The notes under the pieces were generated by a model. That model had not been told where the DNA came from. It made no database searches and saw only the letters and a list, made by a program, of their open reading frames with translations. Below are positions 1 through 7,753 of a stretch of 64,000 bases of DNA, one piece after another. Where the stretch lies: NCBI RefSeq assembly GCF_900098925.1, contig NZ_LT622359.1:217414-281413 (forward strand), given 5' to 3'. Origin of the DNA: Bacillus massiliglaciei (GTDB lineage Bacteria; Bacillota; Bacilli; Bacillales; DSM-1321). Positions within the stretch are counted from its first letter, which is position 1, and each line of letters begins with the position of its first letter. The translations under genes were made by a program, and so were the position numbers.

Positions 1-1
1 T

Positions 2-1889
2 GTGTGCGCCCGGCATGGGTGCAGTCTATAGGGTGAGAGTCCCGAACCATGAAGGCAGTAGTAATGGTTAGCTTAACGCAAGGGTGTCTGTGGTGACGCA
101 GAATCTGAAGGAAGCGAGCGGCAAACCTCCGGTCTGAGGAACACGAACTTCATATAAGGCTAGGTACCATTGGATGAGTTTGCACAACAAAACGAAGTCC
201 TTACTGCCGAAGGTGGTACAGAGTAAATGAAGCAGATAGATGGAGGGAAAGACTGTACTCTTACCCGGGGAGGTCTGATTGGAACGCCAAGTTCCCTTGG
301 TAACCTATCCAGCGATGGACAGCTGAACAATCAGAAGTCAGCCGAGGTCATAGTACCATTCCAACTCGAGATGGAATGGGAAGGACTGAACTATTAGGAA
401 GAACGAGAACTAGGCATATAATTCCTGTATAGAAGCAGACAATCCGAAAGGACTTACTTGAAGGAGGAAGTGGTGAATTCCACAGGGGACTTCATGAGGG
501 TGGAGCAGGAATAACATAATTAGTTTTCTACGTTCACGTCGAAAGGAAATATCACATGTTAATGGATCTGATTCTGTCACGGGAAAACTTAATAGAAGCA
601 CTTAAACGTGTGGAGAAGAACAAAGGGAGTCACGGCATAGATGGAATGTCCGTAAAATCCCTACGAAGACATCTCTATGAGAACTGGGAAACTCTTTGTG
701 ATTCATTAAGGGAAGGTACCTATCAACCTAACCCAGTCCGTCGAGTCGAAATCCCGAAACCGAACGGTGGAGTAAGATTACTAGGAATACCTACCGTGAC
801 AGACCGGTTCATTCAACAGGCTATCGCCCAAGTTCTAACCCCACTTCTTGACCCAACCTTCTCAGAACATAGTTATGGGTTTAGACCAAATAGAAGAGGT
901 CATGATGCGGTTCGTAAAGCAAGGGAATATATAAGTGAAGGTTATAGATGGGTGATTGACATGGACTTGGAGAAATTCTTTGATAGAGTCAATCATGATA
1001 AGTTAATGGGGATATTAGCAAGTAGAATCCAAGACCGGCAGGTCTTGAAACTTATACGGAAATATCTCCAAGCAGGAATTATGATGAATGGTGTAGTCTA
1101 TGATGCAGAAGAAGGAACACCACAAGGAGGTCCACTGAGCCCCCTTCTTTCGAATATCCTTTTGGATAAACTTGATAAAGAGTTAGAAAGGAGAGGTCAC
1201 AAGTTTGTCCGCTACGCCGATGATTGTAATATTTACATGAAATCGAAGAAAGCTGGAGAACGAGTGATGAACTCAATTACATGCTTTATTGAGCAGAAAT
1301 TAAAGCTCAAAGTAAATAGAGAAAAGTCAGCAGTTGATCGCCCGTGGAAACGAAAGTTTCTTGGCTTTAGCTTTACGGTCAATAAGAAACCGAAGGTTCG
1401 AATAGCCAATGAAAGTATTAAAAGGCTTAAGGCTAAAATACGGGAGTTAACCTCCCGTTCTAAACAAATTCCTATGGAAGTTAGAATCGAGAAACTAAAT
1501 CAATATCTAACGGGATGGTGTGGATATTTTGCATTGGCTGATACACCAAGTAAATTTAAAGAATTTGATGAGTGGATTAGACGGAGACTCCGTATGCTTG
1601 AATGGAAACAATGGAAGAAACCGAGGACAAGAGTAAGAAAACTCAAAGGTCTAGGTGTCCCTGACCAAAAGGCATATGAATGGGGAAACTCCAGAAAGAA
1701 ATATTGGAGAATAGCCTGTAGTCCAATCTTACACAAAACCCTCAATAACTTGTATTGGAGTCACCGAGGGTTGAAAAGTTTATATAATCGATATGAATTT
1801 CTGCGTCAAACTTAATGGAACCGCCGTATACCGAACGGTACGTACGGTGGTGTGAGAGGTCGGGGGTTAATCACCCCCTCCTACTCGAT
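2..1889 (+). mobile_element. Group IIC intron, copy 1 (with internal RT/maturase gene)
   Basis: The element starts with GTGTGCG, the classic group II 5' end, and ends with a domain V/VI region. Domain V lies near 1817-1850, where CCGCCGTA pairs with TACGGTGG, followed by a short GC-rich hairpin and the end CTACTCGAT. The 5' 550 bases are the non-coding ribozyme domains and the ORF sits in domain IV. A second copy at 34963-36850 aligns base for base with offset 34961. The only difference I found is T at 524 versus A at 35485. The short maturase without an endonuclease domain, and the other copy's position right after a terminator, place it in class C. The upstream exon is outside the window. 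Confidence 0.92.
556..1815 (+). CDS. ltrA: Group II intron reverse transcriptase/maturase
   Basis: A 419-residue intron-encoded protein that reverse-transcribes the intron and assists its splicing. The RT palm is clear: the fingers segment around residues 60-120 contains SYGFRPNRRGHDAV, then DMDLEKFFDRVNHD, TPQGGPLSPLLSN, and the catalytic YADD at 220-223. The X/thumb (maturase) domain follows, with the typical LTGWCGYFALAD segment near residue 320. The protein ends without the HNH endonuclease domain found in class A/B introns, as expected for class IIC. The start ATG follows AAAGGAA at about 541-547. The protein is identical to the one at 35517-36776. Confidence 0.95.
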   Translation: MLMDLILSRENLIEALKRVEKNKGSHGIDGMSVKSLRRHLYENWETLCDSLREGTYQPNPVRRVEIPKPNGGVRLLGIPTVTDRFIQQAIAQVLTPLLDPTFSEHSYGFRPNRRGHDAVRKAREYISEGYRWVIDMDLEKFFDRVNHDKLMGILASRIQDRQVLKLIRKYLQAGIMMNGVVYDAEEGTPQGGPLSPLLSNILLDKLDKELERRGHKFVRYADDCNIYMKSKKAGERVMNSITCFIEQKLKLKVNREKSAVDRPWKRKFLGFSFTVNKKPKVRIANESIKRLKAKIRELTSRSKQIPMEVRIEKLNQYLTGWCGYFALADTPSKFKEFDEWIRRRLRMLEWKQWKKPRTRVRKLKGLGVPDQKAYEWGNSRKKYWRIACSPILHKTLNNLYWSHRGLKSLYNRYEFLRQT

Positions 1890-1906
1890 TTTTTATAAAG
1901 ATTAGG

Positions 1907-3109
1907 TTAAGCAACCCCTTCTTTGACAGAAATAGATTTTTTCCAAGAATTACGGGCAATTGTGAGCAGAATAAGTGCTGAAATCCCAATAAAGGCGAAA
2001 ATGGCAAACCCAGCTGCATAAGTGCCAGTGAGCTGCTTAAGAGTTCCGAGCAGGTTTGGCAGGAAGAAACCCCCGACCCCGCCTGCTGCTCCAACGATCC
2101 CGGTCACAACGCCAATTTCTTTTTGGAAACGCTTTGGAACCAGCTGGAAGACAGCTCCGTTACCCATGCCGAGGCTCATCATTCCAATGAACAGTAAGGC
2201 GATAACAAGAGGGAGGGAAGGAAGAGTGCTGACTCCGAACATACAGATTGCCAGACTGATATAGAGAAAAGTCAGCAATTTTGCTCCTCCGATTTTATCA
2301 GATATGAGCCCGCCAATTGGACGGACAAAGCTGCCTGCAATGACACACAGTGTCACAAAATCTCCAGCCCGCACACTGGTTAAGCCGTATTGATCGACAA
2401 AAAATATGCTTAGAAAACTGGTTAAACCTACAAAACCGCCAAATGTCACACTATAGAGAAAACAGAAATACCATGTATCTTTCAATTTAAAGATCGTCAA
2501 ATAATTCTTGAGAGGCTGCGGTTCAGGCTGTGATGGCGGGTTTTTGGCAATCAGAAGATAAGTGAAGAACACAAGAACCAATGGAATCAGTGCAAATCCC
2601 ATGACACCGTTCCAGCCGAAATGTTCAGCCAAACGCGGTCCAAATAGGGTAGCCAAAACTGTACCGCTGTTTCCTGCGCCGGCAATCCCCATCGCTACGC
2701 CCTGCAAATGCGGAGGATACCAGCGGCTTGCTAAGGGCAGTGCTACGGAGAAGCTTGCTCCTGCTACCCCTAATAGAATGCCAATAAAATAGAGTTCTGT
2801 CATTGAATGACCAAATAACCAGCCCCAGAGGAGCGGGATCATGGTAACTGTCATTCCTCCGATCGCTGTTTTGTAAGGCCCAATTCTGTCTGTCAGCACT
2901 CCCATAATTAAACGGAACAGAGAACCAGCTAAAGTGGGAATGGCGACAATCAGTCCTTTTTGCGCAGGGGATAAGTCAAAGTCAGCTGTAATGTATACAC
3001 CGAGCGCGCCAAGCATGACCCAAATCATAAAACTGACATCAAAATACAAGAATGAGGCAATAAGGGAAGGAGCATGCCCTTCCTTTCTTAAACTGGAGAA
3101 TAATTTCAT
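1907..3109 (-). CDS. nasA: Nitrate/nitrite transporter (NarK/NasA type MFS)
   Basis: A 400-residue, 12-helix major facilitator protein that takes up nitrate for assimilation. The nitrate signature GAGNSGT is at residues 144-150, and a second Gly-rich signature (GGVGGFFLP) lies near 350. The conserved substrate arginines are visible in SLFRL (R66) and SFVRPIGG. Length and layout match B. subtilis NasA. It is transcribed divergently from nasB across a shared control region holding two TnrA-like boxes. The 3' end lies only 17 bases from the end of intron copy 1, so any native terminator between them may have been altered by the intron. Confidence 0.92.
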   Translation of the reverse strand: MKLFSSLRKEGHAPSLIASFLYFDVSFMIWVMLGALGVYITADFDLSPAQKGLIVAIPTLAGSLFRLIMGVLTDRIGPYKTAIGGMTVTMIPLLWGWLFGHSMTELYFIGILLGVAGASFSVALPLASRWYPPHLQGVAMGIAGAGNSGTVLATLFGPRLAEHFGWNGVMGFALIPLVLVFFTYLLIAKNPPSQPEPQPLKNYLTIFKLKDTWYFCFLYSVTFGGFVGLTSFLSIFFVDQYGLTSVRAGDFVTLCVIAGSFVRPIGGLISDKIGGAKLLTFLYISLAICMFGVSTLPSLPLVIALLFIGMMSLGMGNGAVFQLVPKRFQKEIGVVTGIVGAAGGVGGFFLPNLLGTLKQLTGTYAAGFAIFAFIGISALILLTIARNSWKKSISVKEGVA

Positions 3110-3153
3110 AAACCATGACTCCTTTTCCTATTAGACTTTTTTGCATTAAAGCA

Positions 3154-3206
3154 AGTATAGTATTCAAACTATTTTTTCATCTACAAACACGTAAGGTTAT
3201 CTAACA
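3154..3206 (-). promoter_or_regulatory. nasA promoter with TnrA-like box
   Basis: The sequence at 3190-3206 reads CGTAAGGTTATCTAACA and matches the TnrA consensus TGTNAN7TNACA except for its first base. About 41 bases toward nasA, the minus strand carries TATACT (3154-3159) as a -10. TnrA activators bind about 40 bases upstream of the -10, so the geometry supports nitrogen-limitation control of nasA. The box and distance are read directly; the regulator is inferred. Confidence 0.65.
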
Positions 3207-3226
3207 TATTTTTATCGGAATATTCA
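3207..3226. repeat. 20-base motif shared with the glpQ upstream region
   Basis: These 20 bases recur exactly at 61757-61776. Both copies have the same orientation and lie 90-100 bases upstream of a minus-strand start codon (nasA and glpQ). The core ATCGGAATATTC is partly palindromic. Function is unknown. Confidence 0.5.
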
Positions 3227-3263
3227 AAAATTAGTTTGACTTTCTTTTCTGATTTCTTTATCG

Positions 3264-3314
3264 TGTTAACTAAATTAACGCCAAAGGGGTGTGTGCGGTG
3301 AACCGGTGGATCAT
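3264..3314 (+). promoter_or_regulatory. nasB-side TnrA-like box and weak -10
   Basis: The sequence at 3264-3280 reads TGTTAACTAAATTAACG and matches TGTNAN7TNACA at all fixed positions but the last. A weak -10 (GATCAT, 3309-3314) lies at the same spacing of about 40 bases seen for nasA and nasD. The box is convincing; the -10 is poor, as often found in activator-dependent promoters. A 5' leader of about 110 bases would precede nasB. Confidence 0.5.
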
Positions 3315-3431
3315 GCAGCGGTTGAATAGCGCCATTGGAACTAAAATGATTTTGGGAGTAAAAGGATGGATGAAAACATAAGCCTTCTTTTTGAACGTAA
3401 ATTGTGATTGAAAATGAAGGAGGCGGCATCA

Positions 3432-5477
3432 ATGGGGGAAAGAAAATTAGTTGTGATCGGAAATGGGATGGCCGGGGTTCGCTGTGTAGAAGAAATTCTC
3501 AAACTGGCGCCGGATGCTTTTCAAATTACAATCTTTGGAAAGGAACCATATCCAAACTATAATCGCATTTTGCTATCTAAAGTATTGCAGGGGCAGGCGG
3601 CTTTGGACGGCATCATCCTGAATAACTGGGCATGGTATGAAAAAAAACAGATTACACTGTATACAGGAGAAGCTGTACAGGAGGTCAATACGGAGGAAAA
3701 GTGGGTTCGGACAGAAGAAAGGACAGTATCTTATGATGAATTAATTTTTGCGACAGGTTCTATTCCTTTCATGCTGCCTATACCAGGCGCAAATAAAGAA
3801 GGGGTCATGGCTTTTCGGGATATCCGTGACTGCCAAGAGATGATAGATTGCTCCAAAAAATTTAAAAAGGCTGTTGTCATCGGAGGAGGGGTGCTTGGCC
3901 TTGAAGCAGCAAGAGGCCTTCTGGATCTGGGAATGGAGGTGGAGGTTGTTCATTTGAGGGGAAATATTATGGAACGTCAACTGGATCAGACAGCGTCAGA
4001 AATGCTCCAGAAGGAACTGGAAACACAAGGGATGAACTTCCTTTTGGGGAAATCTTCTGCTGAAATCACTGGAGATGCACGGGTAAGCGGTCTCCTCTTT
4101 TCCGATGGGGATTTTACGGAAGCAGATCTAATCATTATGGCAGCTGGAGTCCGGCCGAATATCAGCCTTGCACAGCGAACACCGATTAACACAAACCGGG
4201 GGATTCTGGTTGATGATTTTATGAGAACCAATATTCCGCATGTACATGCTGTCGGCGAGTGTGCGGAACATGAGGGCACGGTGTATGGACTGGTTGCGCC
4301 GCTCTATGAGCAAGGGAAGATCTTGGCAGCTTCCCTGTGCGGCATGAATCCTGAGGGTTACCATGGGAGTGTTTTGTCGACAAGGTTAAAGGTCTCCGGG
4401 GTAGATGTCTTCTCGGCAGGTGAATGGAAGGACCGGAAGGATACACAGTCTATCCTGAAATATGACGGAGTGGAAAATACATATAAAAAAATTGTAGTCC
4501 GGGATGGGAAAGTTGCAGGTGCCGTCCTGTTTGGTGATATTCAGGAGGGCCCTGAACTGATGAATATGATCAAAAACGGACAGGCCTATAAGGTGCAGGA
4601 AACAGAATCAGACGATGATCATTTTATGGCTGTTATGCCCGGTCATACTATCATCTGTGAATGTAATGGTGTATCCAAAGAGATGATTGTAAAAGCAATT
4701 AAAGAAAACAAACTGGAAACGGCTGAGGATATAAGGATTTGTACAAGAGCATCAAGTTCATGCGGCGGCTGCGGTCCTCTTGTCTCCGGCCTGTTGGAAT
4801 ATGTCCGGCAAAACGGAGAGGCGGAAGAATTGGCAGCTGCATCGATATGTGACTGCACTGCTGCGGGTCATGAAGATGTAATTAGAGCGATCCGGGGGGA
4901 TGGGGAACATACTGCAGAGAAGCTGATGCGGCATCTTAACTGGAAAGACGAGAAGGGCTGTGATATTTGCCGTCCCGCTCTTCAATATTATCTAGGCATT
5001 CATGGTCATTCACTTTCCAATTTTCCGGCGGCGAAACTGGGAGCGATCAAAATCAGCTTCACAGCCGATAATCGGAATCACACGATGCTAAACTTGGCCA
5101 AATTGGGAATCCATCTTAAACAAACCTTGGAAGCAACGGTCCTGCCGGCAAATGTAACCCTTGCAATTGCATCCAATCCTGGGGAACAGGACTTTGTCGG
5201 CAGGGAGGATGCGGGACTGATGGGGGCACCGTCCGGCTGGGAGCTGGTTATCAAGGATACACGCCTGTTTTCAGGTCTTTTGGAAGATGAGGCAGTGTCC
5301 ATGATGGCCGGGTTATTGAAGTATTATAGAAAAACGGCTTATTATGCTGAGGAACTGGCCATTTGGATGAATAGAATGGGGATCATTCAAGTTCGTGAGG
5401 AAATATTTAAATGTAAATTCCATGATTCAATAAATAAAAAAGAACCACGGTTAGAAGCGATTATGGGGCAGGTGTAA
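3432..5477 (+). CDS. nasB: Assimilatory nitrate reductase, electron-transfer subunit
   Basis: A 681-residue FAD/[2Fe-2S] protein that passes electrons from NAD(P)H to the nitrate reductase NasC. The N-terminal pyridine-nucleotide oxidoreductase fold has FAD motif GNGMAG (10-15) and NAD(P)-binding GGGVLGLEAARG. Two BFD-type iron-sulfur domains follow, one with CECNG...CGGCG and one with CDC...CDIC. The C-terminal part resembles a nitrite reductase domain but lacks its cysteine ligands. I chose ATG 3432 over 3408 because AAGGAGG (3416-3422) is correctly spaced for it. It ends four bases before nasC. It is a paralog of nasD over the first 500 residues. Confidence 0.88.
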   Translation: MGERKLVVIGNGMAGVRCVEEILKLAPDAFQITIFGKEPYPNYNRILLSKVLQGQAALDGIILNNWAWYEKKQITLYTGEAVQEVNTEEKWVRTEERTVSYDELIFATGSIPFMLPIPGANKEGVMAFRDIRDCQEMIDCSKKFKKAVVIGGGVLGLEAARGLLDLGMEVEVVHLRGNIMERQLDQTASEMLQKELETQGMNFLLGKSSAEITGDARVSGLLFSDGDFTEADLIIMAAGVRPNISLAQRTPINTNRGILVDDFMRTNIPHVHAVGECAEHEGTVYGLVAPLYEQGKILAASLCGMNPEGYHGSVLSTRLKVSGVDVFSAGEWKDRKDTQSILKYDGVENTYKKIVVRDGKVAGAVLFGDIQEGPELMNMIKNGQAYKVQETESDDDHFMAVMPGHTIICECNGVSKEMIVKAIKENKLETAEDIRICTRASSSCGGCGPLVSGLLEYVRQNGEAEELAAASICDCTAAGHEDVIRAIRGDGEHTAEKLMRHLNWKDEKGCDICRPALQYYLGIHGHSLSNFPAAKLGAIKISFTADNRNHTMLNLAKLGIHLKQTLEATVLPANVTLAIASNPGEQDFVGREDAGLMGAPSGWELVIKDTRLFSGLLEDEAVSMMAGLLKYYRKTAYYAEELAIWMNRMGIIQVREEIFKCKFHDSINKKEPRLEAIMGQV

Positions 5478-5480
5478 AGA

Positions 5481-7586
5481 ATGGGAAAGGTGATGGACGG
5501 AACCCGAAGCAAGGTGATGGAGACGCAGTGTCCATTTTGCAGTGTCCAGTGTAAGATGCAAATCATTGAACAGGTCCGTGCAGGAGAGAGGGAATTCTCT
5601 GTGATGCCGAGGAAGAATCAGGCATCTGAAGGACGTTTGTGTATAAAAGGAATGAATGCCTATCAGCATGCCTTGAATGGAGAAAGGCTGACAGAGCCGC
5701 TTATCAAAAAGGATGGCATATTTCATCCGGTTTCATGGAAAGAAGCTTTTGCATATATCGCAGAAAAGTTCAGTCTGCTGCAAAAGCAATTTGGCAAGGA
5801 TACAGTCGGTGTATATGGGGGAGGTTCTCTGACAAATGAAACCTCTTATCTATTAGGGAAGTTTGCGCGTATAGGACTTGGGACAAAATATGTGGACTAT
5901 AACGGCCGTTTTTGTATGTCAGCTGCAGCTGCTGCAGGGAATGGGGCATTCGGCATCGACCGCGGATTAACGAATCCAATGTCAGAAATCAGAAAGTCAG
6001 AATGTCTGATCCTTGCCGGCACCAATATTGCTGAGTGTCAGCCGACATTGATGCCATATTTTATGGATGCTAAGAAAAACGGCGCATTTATTATCGTAAT
6101 CGATCCCCGCCGGACAGCAACGGCAGAGATGGCTGATCTTCACTTGAAGATAAAGCCGGGAAAGGATGCAGCTTTGGCTAATGCGCTGCTGAAAGTGCTG
6201 ATTGAAGAAGGATATACAAACGAACTGTTTTTAGAGAAACGGACAGTAGGTTTTGAGAAAGTCAGGGATTATGTACTGGCCCAGGATCTGGCTGATCTTT
6301 CGAAACTGACAGGAGTTACTGCCGCTGATATTCAAAAGGCAGCACGGGCATTTGGAAAAGCCGCTTCAGGGATGGTGATGACAGCCAGAGGAGTCGAGCA
6401 GCAAACGGATGGCTATAAGGCAGTCCGCAATTTTATTAATCTCTTATTAGTGACAGGGAAAATCGGAAAGCCGGGAAGCGGATACGGAGCAATTACGGGA
6501 CAGGCGAATGGACAAGGGGGCAGGGAGCATGGACAGAAAGCAGATCAGCTTCCTGGATACCGTTCGATTGAAAATCCGTCAGACCGCAATTATGTGGCAG
6601 AGGTATGGGGAGTTCACCCGGACGAAATACCGGGAAAAGGGGTTTCGGCATATGAGATGATGGAGTTGGTCCATACACGGGACATCAGGGCGCTTTTTTT
6701 GATGGGATCCAATCCAATCGTTTCTAATCCCAATGCTGATTTTGTAGAAGTAGGAATACAGAAGCTTGATTTCTTAGTGGTTGCCGATATGCTGATGTCA
6801 GAAACCGCTGAGCTCGCCGATGTTGTGCTTCCGATCGCATCTTACCTCGAAAATGATGGGACATTAACTAATCTGGAAGGGCGGGTTTTGCTCAGAGAAG
6901 CGGCTCTCCCGGCGCCTGGAAATGTCAAAAAAGACTGGGAAGTTATGGCGGAACTGGCGTCAGAGCTTGGCAAAGAAAGCTATTTCTCTTATAAGAACGC
7001 GGAACAGATTTTCGAAGAGCTCCGGCTGGCGAGCCGCGGAGGGAAAGCGGATTACTATGGTATTACGTATGATAGGCTGAGGAAAGAAGAGGGGATCTAT
7101 TGGCCGTGTCCTTTTCCCGAAAAAGCTGGTGAAGAGAGGCTTTTCGAATCCAGATTTGCTCATCCTGACGGCAAAGCCCGGCTGATGGCGGTTGAGAATA
7201 AACTGCCTAAGGAACAGGTGAATGCCGAGTTCCCTTTAGTCCTGACAACAGGAAGAGTGCTCGGCCATTATTTAACGGGCGTTCAAACAAGAAGAAGCTA
7301 TTCACTCGCTGCCCGTCAAATCGAATCTTTTATGGAGATCCATCCAAATACGGCAAAAAGGCTGAATATAAAGGACGATCAGCTGGTTGAAATAAAGTCG
7401 AAAAGGGGCAGAATTATTGTGCGCACCAAATGGAGCGAAAAAATCAGGGAAGATACCGTATTTGTTCCGATGCACTGGAGCGGGGTTCAAAATGTGAATA
7501 GATTAATTGGCAAGCAGCTCGATCCAACCTGTAAAATGCCCGGATTTAAAGTATGTGCGGTATCGGTCAAGCCTGTCATTTTGTGA
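5481..7586 (+). CDS. nasC: Assimilatory nitrate reductase, molybdenum catalytic subunit
   Basis: A 701-residue cytoplasmic molybdopterin oxidoreductase reducing nitrate to nitrite. An N-terminal [4Fe-4S] site is formed by C17, C20, C24 and C54 (CPFCSVQC...RLCIKG). The likely Mo ligand is the cysteine in GRFCMSA. The family motifs MGSNPIVSNPNAD and ASYLENDGTLTNLEGR follow, and a C-terminal molydopterin dinucleotide-binding domain begins near TTGRVLGHY. No Tat signal is present, which fits an assimilatory enzyme. It is translated right after nasB and ends at a strong terminator, so nasBC form a two-gene operon. Confidence 0.92.
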   Translation: MGKVMDGTRSKVMETQCPFCSVQCKMQIIEQVRAGEREFSVMPRKNQASEGRLCIKGMNAYQHALNGERLTEPLIKKDGIFHPVSWKEAFAYIAEKFSLLQKQFGKDTVGVYGGGSLTNETSYLLGKFARIGLGTKYVDYNGRFCMSAAAAAGNGAFGIDRGLTNPMSEIRKSECLILAGTNIAECQPTLMPYFMDAKKNGAFIIVIDPRRTATAEMADLHLKIKPGKDAALANALLKVLIEEGYTNELFLEKRTVGFEKVRDYVLAQDLADLSKLTGVTAADIQKAARAFGKAASGMVMTARGVEQQTDGYKAVRNFINLLLVTGKIGKPGSGYGAITGQANGQGGREHGQKADQLPGYRSIENPSDRNYVAEVWGVHPDEIPGKGVSAYEMMELVHTRDIRALFLMGSNPIVSNPNADFVEVGIQKLDFLVVADMLMSETAELADVVLPIASYLENDGTLTNLEGRVLLREAALPAPGNVKKDWEVMAELASELGKESYFSYKNAEQIFEELRLASRGGKADYYGITYDRLRKEEGIYWPCPFPEKAGEERLFESRFAHPDGKARLMAVENKLPKEQVNAEFPLVLTTGRVLGHYLTGVQTRRSYSLAARQIESFMEIHPNTAKRLNIKDDQLVEIKSKRGRIIVRTKWSEKIREDTVFVPMHWSGVQNVNRLIGKQLDPTCKMPGFKVCAVSVKPVIL

Positions 7587-7606
7587 GAGCCTCTGAATCT
7601 TTGTCG

Positions 7607-7636
7607 GACCCCTGATCCAGTTATCGGGGGTCTTTT
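7607..7636 (+). terminator. Terminator after nasBC
   Basis: GACCCCTGAT (7607-7616) pairs with ATCGGGGGTC (7623-7632) around a 6-base loop, followed by TTTT. It separates nasBC from nasDE. Confidence 0.85.
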
Positions 7637-7658
7637 CAGCATGATGGGAATTAAATTA

Positions 7659-7710
7659 TGTTAGATTATATGACAAGGGTGTGGAAGTAATTGGGCTAGG
7701 ATTTTATAAT
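7659..7710 (+). promoter_or_regulatory. nasDE promoter with perfect TnrA box
   Basis: The sequence at 7659-7675 reads TGTTAGATTATATGACA, a perfect match to TGTNAN7TNACA. A perfect -10, TATAAT, lies at 7705-7710. The centre-to-centre distance is about 40 bases, as expected for TnrA activation. No recognisable -35 is seen, consistent with activator dependence. Confidence 0.8.
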
Positions 7711-7753
7711 GGCTGTATAATCCTTTCCAGAAAATATGAATGGGGGACATCAC

